A stretch of 64,000 bases of DNA from DAOMNO01 sp035443885 (GTDB taxonomy: Bacteria > Planctomycetota > Phycisphaerae > Phycisphaerales > SM1A02), in contig DAOMNO010000002.1 of NCBI GenBank assembly GCA_035443885.1, forward strand, positions 186,001 through 250,000, in the 5' to 3' direction. The notes beneath the pieces were generated by a model that saw nothing but the letters and a program-made list of their open reading frames with translations, was not told where the DNA came from and made no database searches. Each line of letters opens with the position of its first letter. The stretch's first letter is position 1. Both the position numbers and the translations under genes were made by a program. Shown here piece by piece: positions 1 through 9,062 of this stretch.

Positions 1-2
1 GC

Positions 3-173
3 GATGCAGATTCGATCATTCCCGTGGGGCACAGCCGCCGCCTTGCCGCCGCTGCGCCGGACTTTGCAGAGCTTCTGCTCCTGCCGGGCGGTGATCACAA
101 TACGCTTCGCGACAGCCATCCTGAGATTGACATGCAGGTGGTGCGGTTCTTCAGGCGGCACGTTCGGGACTGA
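3..173 (+). CDS. Alpha/beta hydrolase, C-terminal fragment (5' end outside window)
   Basis: An open frame enters from the left edge and stops at 171-173, leaving 56 residues. It contains DADSIIPVGHSRRL followed by PGGDHNTL. This is the usual end of an alpha/beta-hydrolase (prolyl-oligopeptidase/dienelactone hydrolase type): the catalytic acid in a G-D-x-D-x-x-x-P-V-like loop, then the catalytic histidine about 30 residues later. The fragment ends in a short basic helix, VVRFFRRHVRD. Substrate and localisation cannot be judged without the N-terminus. The 96 bases to the next gene hold its promoter region and ribosome binding site, so the two genes need not be co-transcribed. Confidence 0.7.
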   Translation, partial: DADSIIPVGHSRRLAAAAPDFAELLLLPGGDHNTLRDSHPEIDMQVVRFFRRHVRD

Positions 174-269
174 TTCGACGGTTTTTCCGTTCTCTTCGGC
201 GGGTCAAACCGATAGGATGGTGAAGGATCACCCAAGCGGGCGCGTCCGAATGGAGAGCAGGAGCCGCCT

Positions 270-1766
270 ATGCAGTTCAGCCCACTGGCATCCTTGAGGC
301 CGCGGGACTTCGACTATTGGAAGGCCTGTCATCTTCTGACGCGCGCGGGGTTCGGCGGCAGCCCGGGGCAGATTCGTGCCCTGGCGGATATGGGGCTGAA
401 CGCAGCGGTCAACGTGATTGTGGATTTTCACAAGGTGCCGACCACGCCGGTGCGTGCTGACGACTTTGATTACAACATCGTGAGGCCTGCGAATGCAGAA
501 GAACGGCGAGAAATCGCTGAAGCACGTCAACGGGGCGACGAGGCCGCTCTAGAGCGATTCCGAATGGAAGTGCAGCGGCGACAGGCGGCGGACCGCGACC
601 AGATGGGACAGATTCAGCGATGGTGGCTGCGGCGCATGATCGAATCGCCCAGGCCGCTTGAGGAAAATCTGACGCTGTTCTGGCACGGGCATTTCGCCAC
701 CAGCTATCGCGGAACGGAGGACAGTTATCACATGTTCCTCCAGAATCAGTTCTTCCGCAGAAACGCAGCGGGAAACTTTGCAGACCTTGTGTACGGCATC
801 ATTCGCGACCCTGCGATGCTGAAGTTTCTGAACAACGATCAGAATCGCAGGCAAGCGCCGAACGAGAATCTTGCGCGCGAGCTGATGGAACTGTTCACGC
901 TTGGCGAGGGCAACGTCTATACCGAATACGACATTCGCGAAGGCGCACGGGCGCTCACCGGCTACACCTTCGATGATGATTCGTTCACTTTCCGTGAGCA
1001 GTGGCATGATTCCGGTCAGAAGCGCATTTTCAACCGCACAGGCAACTTCGACGGGGACGACTTCGTGCAACTCATTCTCAGCCAGCGCGCCGTGAGCGAG
1101 TTCATCTGCATGAAGCTGTATCGCTACTTTGTCAACGACACACCCGGAGAGCTTTCTCGCTCAGCACAACAGTTCATTTCACGGCTCGCGCAGCAGTTCC
1201 GTGAGCGCAAATACGATCTCAACGTGGTACTCAAGACGCTGTTCAGGTCCGCGCACTTCTATGACGACGCCAACATTGGCACAGTCATCAAAAGCCCGGC
1301 ACAACTCATCGTGCAGGCTGTTCGCTCAATGCATACACCGGTGCGCAATCTGGACGGGCTGCTGAGCGCGATGTCGCTCATGGGGCAGAATCTGTTTTAT
1401 CCACCTTCGGTCAAGGGTTGGGACGGTGGGCGATCGTGGATCAACACCGCGACGCTCTTCGTCCGTCAGAACATCATCATCTACCTGCTGACGGGCCAGC
1501 GGCCTGATGGCTATGCGTGGCAACCCGACGGCGCGCCATTTGACGCGATGCACCTTGTGGAACATCTGCGAGACCCGGCAGGAAGGCTGAACAACGAAGA
1601 AGCGGTCATCGACCTGCTCCGCTTCAGCCTTGGCACAGTTCCGCACCCGGAACGTGTGCGCACGCTGCTTGAGTTCGTGAACAGTCGCGGCGGCATGATC
1701 GACAACAGTGTCCTCGTGGGTATGTTGTCGCTGATCGCCGCCATGCCGGAGTATCAGCTCTGCTGA
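270..1766 (+). CDS. DUF1800 family protein
   Basis: A 498-residue protein of the DUF1800 family, which is abundant in planctomycetes and of unknown biochemical function. Typical blocks are LLTRAGFGGSPGQIRAL near residue 25, the LTLFWHGHFATS block near residue 130 and NENLARELMELFTLG near 195, followed by REGARALTGY. The start has a strong ribosome binding site (AGGAG, six bases upstream). A DUF1501 gene follows after 28 bases. This pairing is conserved, and the two proteins are presumably co-expressed and act together outside the cytoplasm, though no role is established. No clear signal peptide is visible in this member, which begins MQFSPLASLRPRDFDYW. Confidence 0.9.
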   Translation: MQFSPLASLRPRDFDYWKACHLLTRAGFGGSPGQIRALADMGLNAAVNVIVDFHKVPTTPVRADDFDYNIVRPANAEERREIAEARQRGDEAALERFRMEVQRRQAADRDQMGQIQRWWLRRMIESPRPLEENLTLFWHGHFATSYRGTEDSYHMFLQNQFFRRNAAGNFADLVYGIIRDPAMLKFLNNDQNRRQAPNENLARELMELFTLGEGNVYTEYDIREGARALTGYTFDDDSFTFREQWHDSGQKRIFNRTGNFDGDDFVQLILSQRAVSEFICMKLYRYFVNDTPGELSRSAQQFISRLAQQFRERKYDLNVVLKTLFRSAHFYDDANIGTVIKSPAQLIVQAVRSMHTPVRNLDGLLSAMSLMGQNLFYPPSVKGWDGGRSWINTATLFVRQNIIIYLLTGQRPDGYAWQPDGAPFDAMHLVEHLRDPAGRLNNEEAVIDLLRFSLGTVPHPERVRTLLEFVNSRGGMIDNSVLVGMLSLIAAMPEYQLC

Positions 1767-1794
1767 GCGCGGCTCTTTTTTCTGGACGATCATC

Positions 1795-3114
1795 ATGACC
1801 GATCCCTGCAAATGCAATCAGACCTACAGCCGCCGCCTCTTCATTCAGCAAGGCATTACGCTTGCTTCGATGGCGGTAACTGCCCCGCTGTTCATTGAGC
1901 GAACCGCGCGCGGCATGATGCTGCCACTGGAATCCATGCTTTCCAGCCGACCCGGCATGCCGGAAGACCGCGTGCTGGTGGTCGTCCAACTCGGCGGCGG
2001 CAACGACGGCCTGAACACGGTTGTGCCTTACGGTGCGGATATCTATTACCGTGCTCGCCCGGCCATCGCCATCCCCGCTGCGGGTCGGCAGAATGGCGCA
2101 CTCACGCTCGATCAGAAGTACGGCATCGGCTTGCATCCTTCGTTCTCCGGCTTCAAAGACTTGATGGATCAGGGCGTTGCTTCAATCGTTCAAGGCGTCG
2201 GCTATCCGAACCCCAATCGCTCGCACTTCACGTCGATGGACATCTGGCACACCGCCAGCACGAATGCACAAGGCAACGGCTGGATCGGCCGCTACTTCGA
2301 CAACACATGCAACGGCACGCCAGTCCCTGAAGGCGCCGTCTCAATTGGCCGCAACGCACCGCTGGCAATGAATGGCCAGATTCAGAAGCCGGTCAGCTTC
2401 GAGTCGGCGGAACTGTTCCGCTGGGTGGGTGAGCAAGTGCATGAATCACTGAAAGACCCCTATCGAGAAATCACTCGTCGCGGCGCACTGGATGAAGCTA
2501 CTGCAGCACCGGGCGAAGAGAGTCAACTCAATTTCCTCACACGAACGGCGCTTGATGCGCAGGTCTCGTCTGATCGCATCCGCGCTGCCGTGGCGAAGTC
2601 GCCGCTTGTTCAGTATCCAGGCGGTAACCTTTCGCGGCAGCTACAGATCGTCGGCGCGATGATCCGCGACGGTCTGGCGACGCGGGTGTATTACGTATCC
2701 CTCGGCGGTTTCGACACGCATGCCAATCAACCCAATCAGCATGGCAACCTCATGCGTCAGCTTGGTGATTCGCTCAATGCGTTCTATCGCGATCTCAAAG
2801 CACAAGGCAACTCCAGCCGGGTGCTGACGATGGTGTTCTCGGAGTTCGGCCGGCGCGTGGCGCAGAATGCTTCACAGGGAACGGATCATGGAGCCGCCGC
2901 CCCAATGTTCTTCATGGGCGATATGGTGCAGCCTGGCCTGCGAGGCGAGCACCCTTCGTTGACGAACCTTGATGAGGGCGACCTGCGCTACAACGTCGAT
3001 TTCCGGCAGTTGTATGCATCTGTGCTGGAAGACTGGATGAAGGCGGATTCTGCTGCCATCCTCGGCGGGCGATTCCAGAAGGCCGGCGTGCTGAAAAGCC
3101 ACTCAACGCGGTAA
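1795..3114 (+). CDS. DUF1501 family protein with twin-arginine signal
   Basis: A 439-residue DUF1501 protein, related to the sulfatase/alkaline-phosphatase-like fold. The N-terminus has a twin-arginine type leader: YSRRLFIQ at about residues 11-18, then a hydrophobic stretch ending near SMAVTAPLF. Tat export to the periplasm is therefore likely. Family blocks include VVVQLGGGNDGLNTVVPY near residue 60, YVSLGGFDTHANQ near 300 and VFSEFGRRVAQNASQGTDHG near 345. It follows the DUF1800 gene by 28 bases and is almost certainly in the same transcript. The substrate is unknown. Confidence 0.9.
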   Translation: MTDPCKCNQTYSRRLFIQQGITLASMAVTAPLFIERTARGMMLPLESMLSSRPGMPEDRVLVVVQLGGGNDGLNTVVPYGADIYYRARPAIAIPAAGRQNGALTLDQKYGIGLHPSFSGFKDLMDQGVASIVQGVGYPNPNRSHFTSMDIWHTASTNAQGNGWIGRYFDNTCNGTPVPEGAVSIGRNAPLAMNGQIQKPVSFESAELFRWVGEQVHESLKDPYREITRRGALDEATAAPGEESQLNFLTRTALDAQVSSDRIRAAVAKSPLVQYPGGNLSRQLQIVGAMIRDGLATRVYYVSLGGFDTHANQPNQHGNLMRQLGDSLNAFYRDLKAQGNSSRVLTMVFSEFGRRVAQNASQGTDHGAAAPMFFMGDMVQPGLRGEHPSLTNLDEGDLRYNVDFRQLYASVLEDWMKADSAAILGGRFQKAGVLKSHSTR

Positions 3115-3158
3115 GCCCACACCATGCCTGTATATCGTCAACAGCCATGCGCGACGGC

Positions 3159-3164
3159 TATCAT
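3159..3164 (+). promoter_or_regulatory. -10-like hexamer TATCAT, six bases before the HMA gene start
   Basis: TATCAT is followed by six bases and then the ATG at 3171. No Shine-Dalgarno is present. The spacing would put the transcription start on the start codon, giving a leaderless mRNA. No convincing -35 is seen. The same arrangement recurs at seven other genes in this window. Confidence 0.5.
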
Positions 3165-3170
3165 TCAGGC

Positions 3171-3602
3171 ATGAAATTCACCGTCAAGTTCATGCCCAGC
3201 GTAATGAATGCTATTGCTGCGTTCTGCCTTATCGCTCTTTTGTTCATGCTTCCAGCGTGTGAACGGTCTGCCTCAGGGGAGCCGACGCATGTGCTGCAAT
3301 TCAAGGTTGTCGGCTTGCACTGCGACGGTTGCGCGGGGTCGGTTCGCAACGAGGTGGCTCGTCTGAAGGGCGTGCGCTCATGCCGCGTTTCATATGAAGA
3401 AGGTCTTGCCACCGTTGAAGTGGATGATCCCTCGCTGGCTCAAGCGATCATCGAACGAATCGAATCGCTCGACTTCACCGCAACACTGCTTGACGGCACA
3501 GAACCCCCCGGCACCCCTGGCACCCCAACCGAAGATCATGATGATGCCGCGCCGGCGGAAGATGACGCTTCTGAGTCACCCGATGCGCCGGGGCGAGTGT
3601 AA
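3171..3602 (+). CDS. Heavy-metal-associated (HMA) domain lipoprotein
   Basis: A 143-residue protein with a hydrophobic leader ending in a lipobox-like LPAC (near residue 24), so probably a membrane-anchored lipoprotein. An HMA fold follows at about residues 35-105, with the metal-binding loop GLHCDGCAGSV. The tail is acidic and Pro/Asp-rich. HMA domains bind Cu(I) or similar soft metals through the CxxC pair. An envelope-anchored version may buffer or deliver metal, but no metal transporter lies nearby. The start at 3171 (MKFTVKF) is chosen over an in-frame ATG at 3147 because it gives a proper leader and sits six bases after TATCAT. The last 67 bases overlap the convergent anti-sigma kinase gene. 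Confidence 0.8.
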   Translation: MKFTVKFMPSVMNAIAAFCLIALLFMLPACERSASGEPTHVLQFKVVGLHCDGCAGSVRNEVARLKGVRSCRVSYEEGLATVEVDDPSLAQAIIERIESLDFTATLLDGTEPPGTPGTPTEDHDDAAPAEDDASESPDAPGRV

Positions 3603-4015
3603 GTCATTCGCACGCGATTCCCCGGCGGCAGGTACTCGATGTTCGACATGAACGCACGCATGAGCAGAATGCCGCGCCCTGTCGGCTTCGTAAGATTCTC
3701 TTCGATCGTGGGGTCTGGCACGACGGACGGATCAAAACCTTTGCCACGGTCTTCCACTTCGATGATGACCCGATCCGGCTCAAGGCGGTATCGCACATCC
3801 ACCGTCTTGGCTGGGTCGTGTCGATTGCCATGAACGAATGCGTTGACGAGAGCTTCCTGAAAACCGAGTTTCACGGCGAAGACGGCAGCGTCGTCAAAGC
3901 CGCGAGCGGCGAGGCCATCCAGCAGTTCACGCTCCACCTGCGCCATCGCTTCATCCTGAGGAGGAAGCGTGTACACCGCCGTCCACTGAAGTTTGTCGTG
4001 TGCGCCGTCGCTCAT
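3536..4015 (-). CDS. Anti-sigma factor serine kinase, RsbW-like GHKL ATPase
   Basis: A 159-residue HATPase_c protein of the RsbW/SpoIIAB class. The N-box GFQEALVNAFVHGN lies near residue 50 and the G1 region VEDRGKGFDP near 90, followed by GRGILLMRAFMS. Such kinases bind a sigma factor and phosphorylate an antagonist on a Ser/Thr. The matching antagonist is the next gene upstream (4078-4431), 62 bases away on the same strand. The ATG at 4015 is preferred over an upstream GTG at 4027 because GGGGTGG precedes it. The last 20 residues are a low-complexity Ser/Ala tail encoded in the region that overlaps the convergent HMA gene. The cognate sigma factor is not in the window. Confidence 0.85.
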   Translation of the reverse strand: MSDGAHDKLQWTAVYTLPPQDEAMAQVERELLDGLAARGFDDAAVFAVKLGFQEALVNAFVHGNRHDPAKTVDVRYRLEPDRVIIEVEDRGKGFDPSVVPDPTIEENLTKPTGRGILLMRAFMSNIEYLPPGNRVRMTYTRPGASGDSEASSSAGAASS

Positions 4016-4077
4016 GTCGCAAGCCACCCCCGCAGAAGGTCCGTGTGATGGCTCCCAGCCCGAACGATGCCCGCCTG

Positions 4078-4431
4078 TCAGGAAAAACTCTTCAGCGCGT
4101 CTTCAAGCGTGTCGTGAATCTGAAAAAGATTGATGAGCTTGGTGATTACAAAGACTTTGTGAATCTGCGGGTCGATGCACGCGAGACGAAGCTGGCCATC
4201 TTTCGCGCGAATCCGGTCGTTCACTGTGATCAGCGTGCCAAGCGCTGCGGATGACAGATGATCCACGTTCTCAAAGTTGATGAGGATGCGCGGCTGAACC
4301 TGAGCGTCAATGACGCGGCTGATCTCTTCGCCGATGCGCTGAATGTTCGCTTCGTCGAGGATGTTGCGATCGATGAACCCGATGCAGGTGATACCGCTGC
4401 GCTCGGTGATGCGGAGTCGCGACGAACTCAT
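4078..4431 (-). CDS. STAS-domain anti-sigma factor antagonist, RsbV-like
   Basis: A 117-residue single STAS domain. The likely phosphorylation site lies in DHLSSAALGTL near residue 60, matching the conserved Ser of RsbV/SpoIIAA. The strand-helix pattern ILINFENVDHLSSAALGTL is typical. It sits directly upstream of an RsbW-like kinase on the same strand, so the two form a partner-switching module in which the unphosphorylated antagonist releases a sigma factor from the kinase. The ATG at 4431 has GGGAG eight bases upstream and is preferred over the in-frame ATG at 4446. Confidence 0.85.
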   Translation of the reverse strand: MSSSRLRITERSGITCIGFIDRNILDEANIQRIGEEISRVIDAQVQPRILINFENVDHLSSAALGTLITVNDRIRAKDGQLRLACIDPQIHKVFVITKLINLFQIHDTLEDALKSFS

Positions 4432-4574
4432 GTGTTGCACTCCCATAGCAGCCGATCCCGTAAAAGATCAACAGAAAACCGCGTGCAGCCGACAATGCTG
4501 CACACCTCTGGAAGCGTAGCCTGACCACGATGCCGACGCAACTATGGCTGCTGGCAATGGCGATTTCACACATG

Positions 4575-4608
4575 AAAAAAAGCGACGGCGTCTTGTGAGA
4601 CGCCGCCG
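4575..4608 (-). terminator. Intrinsic terminator after the secretin gene
   Basis: On the minus strand a perfect stem GGCGTCT/AGACGCC (4598-4604 with 4587-4593) closes a four-base loop and is followed by seven T (4575-4581). It lies about 40 bases after the stop of the secretin gene at 4647. Confidence 0.85.
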
Positions 4609-4646
4609 CATACGATCAACCAATCAATCTGCGTCACGCCGACCGA

Positions 4647-7550
4647 TCAACGGAAGCTGCCCACGCCACCGACTGAATCTGCCAGACCGGGGAAGAGCAT
4701 GTCTTCATTCTCCTGCTGGATGATGATCTCAGGACGGATCATGATGAGCAGTGAGGACTCATCCTTCGAAGTAATGCGATTCGTGAAGAAGCGGTTGATG
4801 AACGGAATCTTCGAGAGCACCGGCACGCCGGTCTCGATCTCGATTTCCGAAACATTTCGTGCGCCGCCAAGCAGGATCGTTCCCTTGTCGGGGACTGACG
4901 CCGCTGTGCGGATATTCTGACCTCGCAGAACAGGAAGCTGGAAGTCGCCTTCTTCACCGACCTCACGAGAGTTGGAGGTACCGATGCCGGTGCCGATCGC
5001 GAACGCCGGCTTGAGGCGAACGAGCTCAGAGGAATCGAAGACAACCGTCAAGTTCACATAGCGACGGTCGGCTGAGATCACACCTTCCACGTCGAGCACA
5101 AAGCCTTCAAAGACGCGATCGACAATCGGACGGAAGGCGATGCCGCCGCCGCCGCCGATGCCACCGCCGCCGACCGCCACGGGTTCAAGCGTGGAGACGA
5201 AGGTGGTCGCCGTAGCGACTGCGATCCAGGCTCGCTCGCCATTGAAGAAGGTCAGACGCGGAGCCTGCAGCACGATTGATCGACGATCGGCCTGCGTCGC
5301 TTCGATCAGCAGATCGACCTGAATGTCATCAAGGAACTGAATACCGACCGCAGCAGCAGGGCCGGTCGTCATCGCCAGTGAACCGAACTCACCAAGCTGT
5401 GCGAGCGCGCTGGCCAGACCGATGGAGTTCTGCGAGAGACCGATCGGTGCGAAGCCGCGACGATTGCGAATCGGCGCACCCACGGGGCCGACGCCGTACT
5501 GCACGTTCTGGAAGCCGTCCGGCACCTGTGTGCCCGGCAGGCCGATGTATGAACCAGTAGGAACGGTGTTGGGCAACTGCGCCGGGTCAGCAACCTGATC
5601 GGGCGAACCGAAATACACCGGATTCTTCAGCAGGCCATCGGCGCCGAAGAAATCGCCAAGCTGGAAGTTGGGATCAACCGCCCGCGCCTGACGGAACATG
5701 GCATTGTTCGTGTTGAAGTAAAGGTCAAGGTCGATGCCAATGCGCTCGAACCAGTTCGTAGCGACCTGCAGCACGCGAGTTTCCACGTTGATCTGCAAGG
5801 CGCGAACTTCACGCAGCATGGCAAGCAGGCCTTCGATCGCGCGGTGATTACCGGGGGTCTGCGTGATGATGAGGTTTCCGTTGAGTTCCTGAAGTGTGCC
5901 TGCTTCGCCACCAAGATCACGCCAGCCGCGCTCCGGATCGACGGATTCCTGAATGATGTTGACGATCTGATCGATCATCTCCTGCCGTGTACGGCGAGGA
6001 CGCTCTTCTCTCGGATCGCCGAAGGGCAGACCGCCGCCGCCAGCGCCACCGCCACCGCCACCACCGCCACCGCCGGCACCGCCGCCACCGATACCACCGC
6101 CGCCACCACCACCGCCGCCACCGCGGCCGCCGCCCTGACCGCCGCCACCGCCCTGCTGCAAGGCCTGGCCAAGGTTGAAGGCGGGAGCGTTATCGAAATA
6201 CGGGACTTCGTAGAGCAGGTCGCGAATGTCGTACACCACCGTCACCGTGCGGCGACGGAGCGCGCTTTCCGTGGCAATGACCAGCGTGCCATCGTGAACG
6301 GCATACTGGATCGGATCCATGCTGTCGCCGCTGAACTGTTCGAGAATCCAGCGCATCGCGGTCGAAACAGGCACTTCGCCAAGCTGGAGCGGCTGCTCAA
6401 GCGTGTCATCACGCTCAATACCTTCCATGTTCAGGGCTTGCCAGTTCACGTAGATATTGACGCCCGTAACCTGCGCGATGTAGCGAATGATTTCGCCAAG
6501 CGTGTTATTGGAGAAGTCAACCAGCATCGTGGTCTGGTCGAGCGCGAGCTGCACGGCACGATCTGCGGGAGATTCACGGAAGCCGCCATCGAACGCACGG
6601 CGGAGCGTGATCTGCGGCCAGTCTTCCGGATACTGAGAAATCGCATTGGCGGAACGAAGGCCGGGGCCGGTGAGATTGCGGCTGGGGCCGACCATCGATG
6701 CCTGATTATCAACTGAGAGCTGGCCCAATGTGCGAGCCTTGTTGGCCTGAATGGTCGCATAGTCGCGATACAACTGGCTGGTGGAAATGACATCGCGAAG
6801 CGTGAGCGCTGCGGCATTGTGCTCGTCAATGAAGAGGATTTCATCAATGACCTGCAGAGCTTCCGCGTACTTCAGTTCCTGCTGCAACTGACGAACACGC
6901 AGCAGGCTCTCGTTAATCATCGTTTGCCGAGCACGGGCCGCTTCCATCTGAGCGGTACGCTGCGCTTCCTGTGCGCTACGCCGCGCTCGCTCTTCCTCGG
7001 CAAGGCGAGCGACGATGCGTGCCTCTTCAATCTCAGCCAGCAGCCGCTGGGCACGCTGGTCCATCGCGGTGAAGTCCGCTTCGCGCAGGAAGGTGCGGGC
7101 ACGACCGAGACGAACAGTCGCCGTCAGCATCTCGCGCTCCGCTGCGTTGAAGTCGCCTCGGTCGAGCAGGCTCTTTGATCGTGCATACGAATCGTCGAAC
7201 TCGACGACCGCTCGGCGGGCCTGACGTTCGCGCTCCGCTTCAACGTCCTGAAGCGATGAGCCTTGATCGAGCATTGTCATCGCTCGAGCGAGGCCTGCCT
7301 GCGCTTCGCTGTTGCCTGGCAGCAGGTTCAGCGCGGTGCTGTAGGCATCAGCAGCCTGTCGCCAGCGACCGGCTTCTGCGTGCGCCCGGGCTTCTGCGAG
7401 AGCAGCTTCGCCTCGCGCCTGGTTGGATTGCGTCTGACCTGACCCATTCTGCATCATGCCAAGCGCGATGGCAGGCGTTGCGCCAAGCGCCACGCCCACA
7501 ACACCCACCGCTGCGATTGACCTCAGACGTCGTTCAGCGAACAGCTTCAT
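4647..7550 (-). CDS. TPR-secretin fusion with poly-glycine linker (GspD/PilQ-like outer-membrane channel)
   Basis: A 967-residue protein. The start at 7550 (MKLFAERRLRS) follows GGAG seven bases upstream and opens a signal peptide ending near ATPAIA. Residues ~35-270 are Ala/Arg/Glu-rich helical repeats (TPR-like, then coiled coil). An STN/N0-type domain follows at ~335-450 (DFSNNTLGEIIRYIAQ). Next comes a glycine tract of about 45 residues (~463-510). A C-terminal secretin domain fills ~580-945, with GTILLGGARNVSE and PVLSKIPFINRFFTN blocks and the terminal LLIMIRPEIII. Secretins form gated outer-membrane rings for type II secretion or type IV pili. No other secretion gene is nearby, so the system served is unknown. 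A second short Gly run interrupts the secretin domain near 5140-5180. Confidence 0.85.
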   Translation of the reverse strand: MKLFAERRLRSIAAVGVVGVALGATPAIALGMMQNGSGQTQSNQARGEAALAEARAHAEAGRWRQAADAYSTALNLLPGNSEAQAGLARAMTMLDQGSSLQDVEAERERQARRAVVEFDDSYARSKSLLDRGDFNAAEREMLTATVRLGRARTFLREADFTAMDQRAQRLLAEIEEARIVARLAEEERARRSAQEAQRTAQMEAARARQTMINESLLRVRQLQQELKYAEALQVIDEILFIDEHNAAALTLRDVISTSQLYRDYATIQANKARTLGQLSVDNQASMVGPSRNLTGPGLRSANAISQYPEDWPQITLRRAFDGGFRESPADRAVQLALDQTTMLVDFSNNTLGEIIRYIAQVTGVNIYVNWQALNMEGIERDDTLEQPLQLGEVPVSTAMRWILEQFSGDSMDPIQYAVHDGTLVIATESALRRRTVTVVYDIRDLLYEVPYFDNAPAFNLGQALQQGGGGGQGGGRGGGGGGGGGGIGGGGAGGGGGGGGGGAGGGGLPFGDPREERPRRTRQEMIDQIVNIIQESVDPERGWRDLGGEAGTLQELNGNLIITQTPGNHRAIEGLLAMLREVRALQINVETRVLQVATNWFERIGIDLDLYFNTNNAMFRQARAVDPNFQLGDFFGADGLLKNPVYFGSPDQVADPAQLPNTVPTGSYIGLPGTQVPDGFQNVQYGVGPVGAPIRNRRGFAPIGLSQNSIGLASALAQLGEFGSLAMTTGPAAAVGIQFLDDIQVDLLIEATQADRRSIVLQAPRLTFFNGERAWIAVATATTFVSTLEPVAVGGGGIGGGGGIAFRPIVDRVFEGFVLDVEGVISADRRYVNLTVVFDSSELVRLKPAFAIGTGIGTSNSREVGEEGDFQLPVLRGQNIRTAASVPDKGTILLGGARNVSEIEIETGVPVLSKIPFINRFFTNRITSKDESSLLIMIRPEIIIQQENEDMLFPGLADSVGGVGSFR
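6021..6162 (-). repeat. Poly-glycine coding tract inside the secretin gene
   Basis: A run of GGT/GGC codons with a few Ala, Ile, Arg and Gln interruptions encodes about 40 glycines between the STN region and the secretin domain. It is an in-frame trinucleotide-like repeat, so its length can change without breaking the gene. Confidence 0.85.
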
Positions 7551-7788
7551 GCGAGTCTCCCAAAGCGTTCCGCCGGGCGTTCGGCGTGAATCGCGAACCT
7601 CAATCAACCTTCAGGGAGTGCCATGTCGAACCACCAGTAGCGCGACCATGAACTACCCCTGCCAAAATACGAGGACAAGCCACCAGACTACTTCGGGCGG
7701 AAAATGTTGGCAAGCCGGGTGAAATCTCCACCCAAGCCACCCCCGCCTGATGCAGCCGGATCGAGGCGAGCGGCTCGCCGTGCGCGGC

Positions 7789-8997
7789 TTAAACCGAGCC
7801 AGCCCCGCAGGATGCTTTCGCCACACTGTGCGATTCGGAAGCCAGCGGGCGACCCGTACGCATCATGTTCACGAACCAGTCGAACAGATACCCCGCATCA
7901 TGCGGGCCGGGGGACGCTTCCGGGTGATGCTGCACCGCGAAGATCGGCAGCGAGCGGTGCCTGAATCCCGCCAGCGTGCCGTCGTTCAGGTGCACATGCG
8001 TCGCTTCGCAATCTATCGACTCAAGCGAATCCGCATCGACGCAGAAGCCGTGGTTCTGACTTGTGATTTCCACCTTGCCGGTCAGCAGATTGCGCACGGG
8101 CTGATTCGCGCCACGGTGACCGTACTTCAGCTTGAATGTCTTGGCGCCGAGCGCAAGCGCGAGAAGCTGATGGCCGAGGCAGATGCCAAATGTTGGAATT
8201 TCCCCCGCCACCTCGCGCAGTGTGGCGATCGTCTCACTCACTGCATCTGGATCGCCCGGCCCGTTCGAGACAAACAGCCCATCTGGTTTCAGTTTACGAA
8301 TGTCGTCGGCAGAAATGTCGTGCGGGAACGCGCGGACTTCACAGCCGCTCTCCACAAGGTGGCGATAGATGTTGCGCTTCGCGCCACAGTCCAGCGCAAC
8401 CACCCGCAGCGGTCTTGCTTCACGCGATGTGCTTGCTGCCGTTGACCATTCGCCGAGTGACTCGGTCCATGTAAACGGCTCATGCGGGCTGACTTCCGCT
8501 GCGAGATTGCGCCCCGCCATGCCCGGCAGTTTGCGTGCCTGCGCAACGAGGTCGTCATTACTTCTGGCGGCATCGCAACTGATGACGCCGCACATCACGC
8601 CCGCTGTTCGCAAGCGTCGCACCAGCGCGCGGGTGTCGATGCCTTCGATCGCCAGAATGCCATGCGAAGCAAGCCATGAACCGAGGTCGGCCGTCGAGCG
8701 GTAGTTCGACCGCACTCTTGATAACTCGCGAACCACAAAACCGGCCACCTGAGGCTTGGCGGATTCCACGTCGTCCGGCGCGACGCCGTAGTTGCCGATC
8801 ATCGGCGCGGTCATCACCAGAATCTGGCCGGCATAGCTCGGGTCGGTGAGTGCTTCCTGATAGCCGGTCATCGCGGTGTTGAAAACGACTTCACCAGCCG
8901 CAGCTTGAATGCCGACCGCGCCGAAGGCGGTTCCGGTCAAGATCGTGCCGTCAGCGAGCGCAAGACGAGCAGTAACGTGCGAAGGAGGAGCTGTCAT
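7789..8997 (-). CDS. carA: Carbamoyl-phosphate synthase small subunit
   Basis: A 402-residue glutaminase subunit that supplies ammonia to CarB for carbamoyl phosphate in pyrimidine and arginine synthesis. N-terminal CPSase_sm domain: LADGTILTGTAFGA, then GEVVFNTAMTGYQEALTDPSY. C-terminal class I amidotransferase: nucleophile Cys in FGICLGHQLL near residue 272 and His-Glu in QHHPEASPGP near 365. The ATG at 8997 begins MTAPPSH. The frame stays open a further 274 codons upstream, but that is antisense to priA and is not part of the gene. A -10-like TACACT lies 14 bases before the ATG. carB is not adjacent in this window. Confidence 0.95.
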   Translation of the reverse strand: MTAPPSHVTARLALADGTILTGTAFGAVGIQAAAGEVVFNTAMTGYQEALTDPSYAGQILVMTAPMIGNYGVAPDDVESAKPQVAGFVVRELSRVRSNYRSTADLGSWLASHGILAIEGIDTRALVRRLRTAGVMCGVISCDAARSNDDLVAQARKLPGMAGRNLAAEVSPHEPFTWTESLGEWSTAASTSREARPLRVVALDCGAKRNIYRHLVESGCEVRAFPHDISADDIRKLKPDGLFVSNGPGDPDAVSETIATLREVAGEIPTFGICLGHQLLALALGAKTFKLKYGHRGANQPVRNLLTGKVEITSQNHGFCVDADSLESIDCEATHVHLNDGTLAGFRHRSLPIFAVQHHPEASPGPHDAGYLFDWFVNMMRTGRPLASESHSVAKASCGAGSV

Positions 8998-9011
8998 AAC
9001 GTGTTGCCGCA

Positions 9012-9017
9012 AGTGTA
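9012..9017 (-). promoter_or_regulatory. -10-like hexamer TACACT upstream of carA
   Basis: TACACT on the minus strand lies 14 bases before the carA ATG, implying a leader of about seven bases. It lies in the carA/priA divergent region. No clear -35. Confidence 0.35.
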
Positions 9018-9062
9018 GAGGGTGCGGGCCAAACTGGCGAGTGTTCAAGGCGAACTTCGCCT

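Noticed and set aside
5844..6716. 290-codon plus-strand open frame opposite the secretin gene
   Set aside because: It is the complement of the Gly-rich tract and gives Thr/Ala runs; the minus-strand reading has all the domains.
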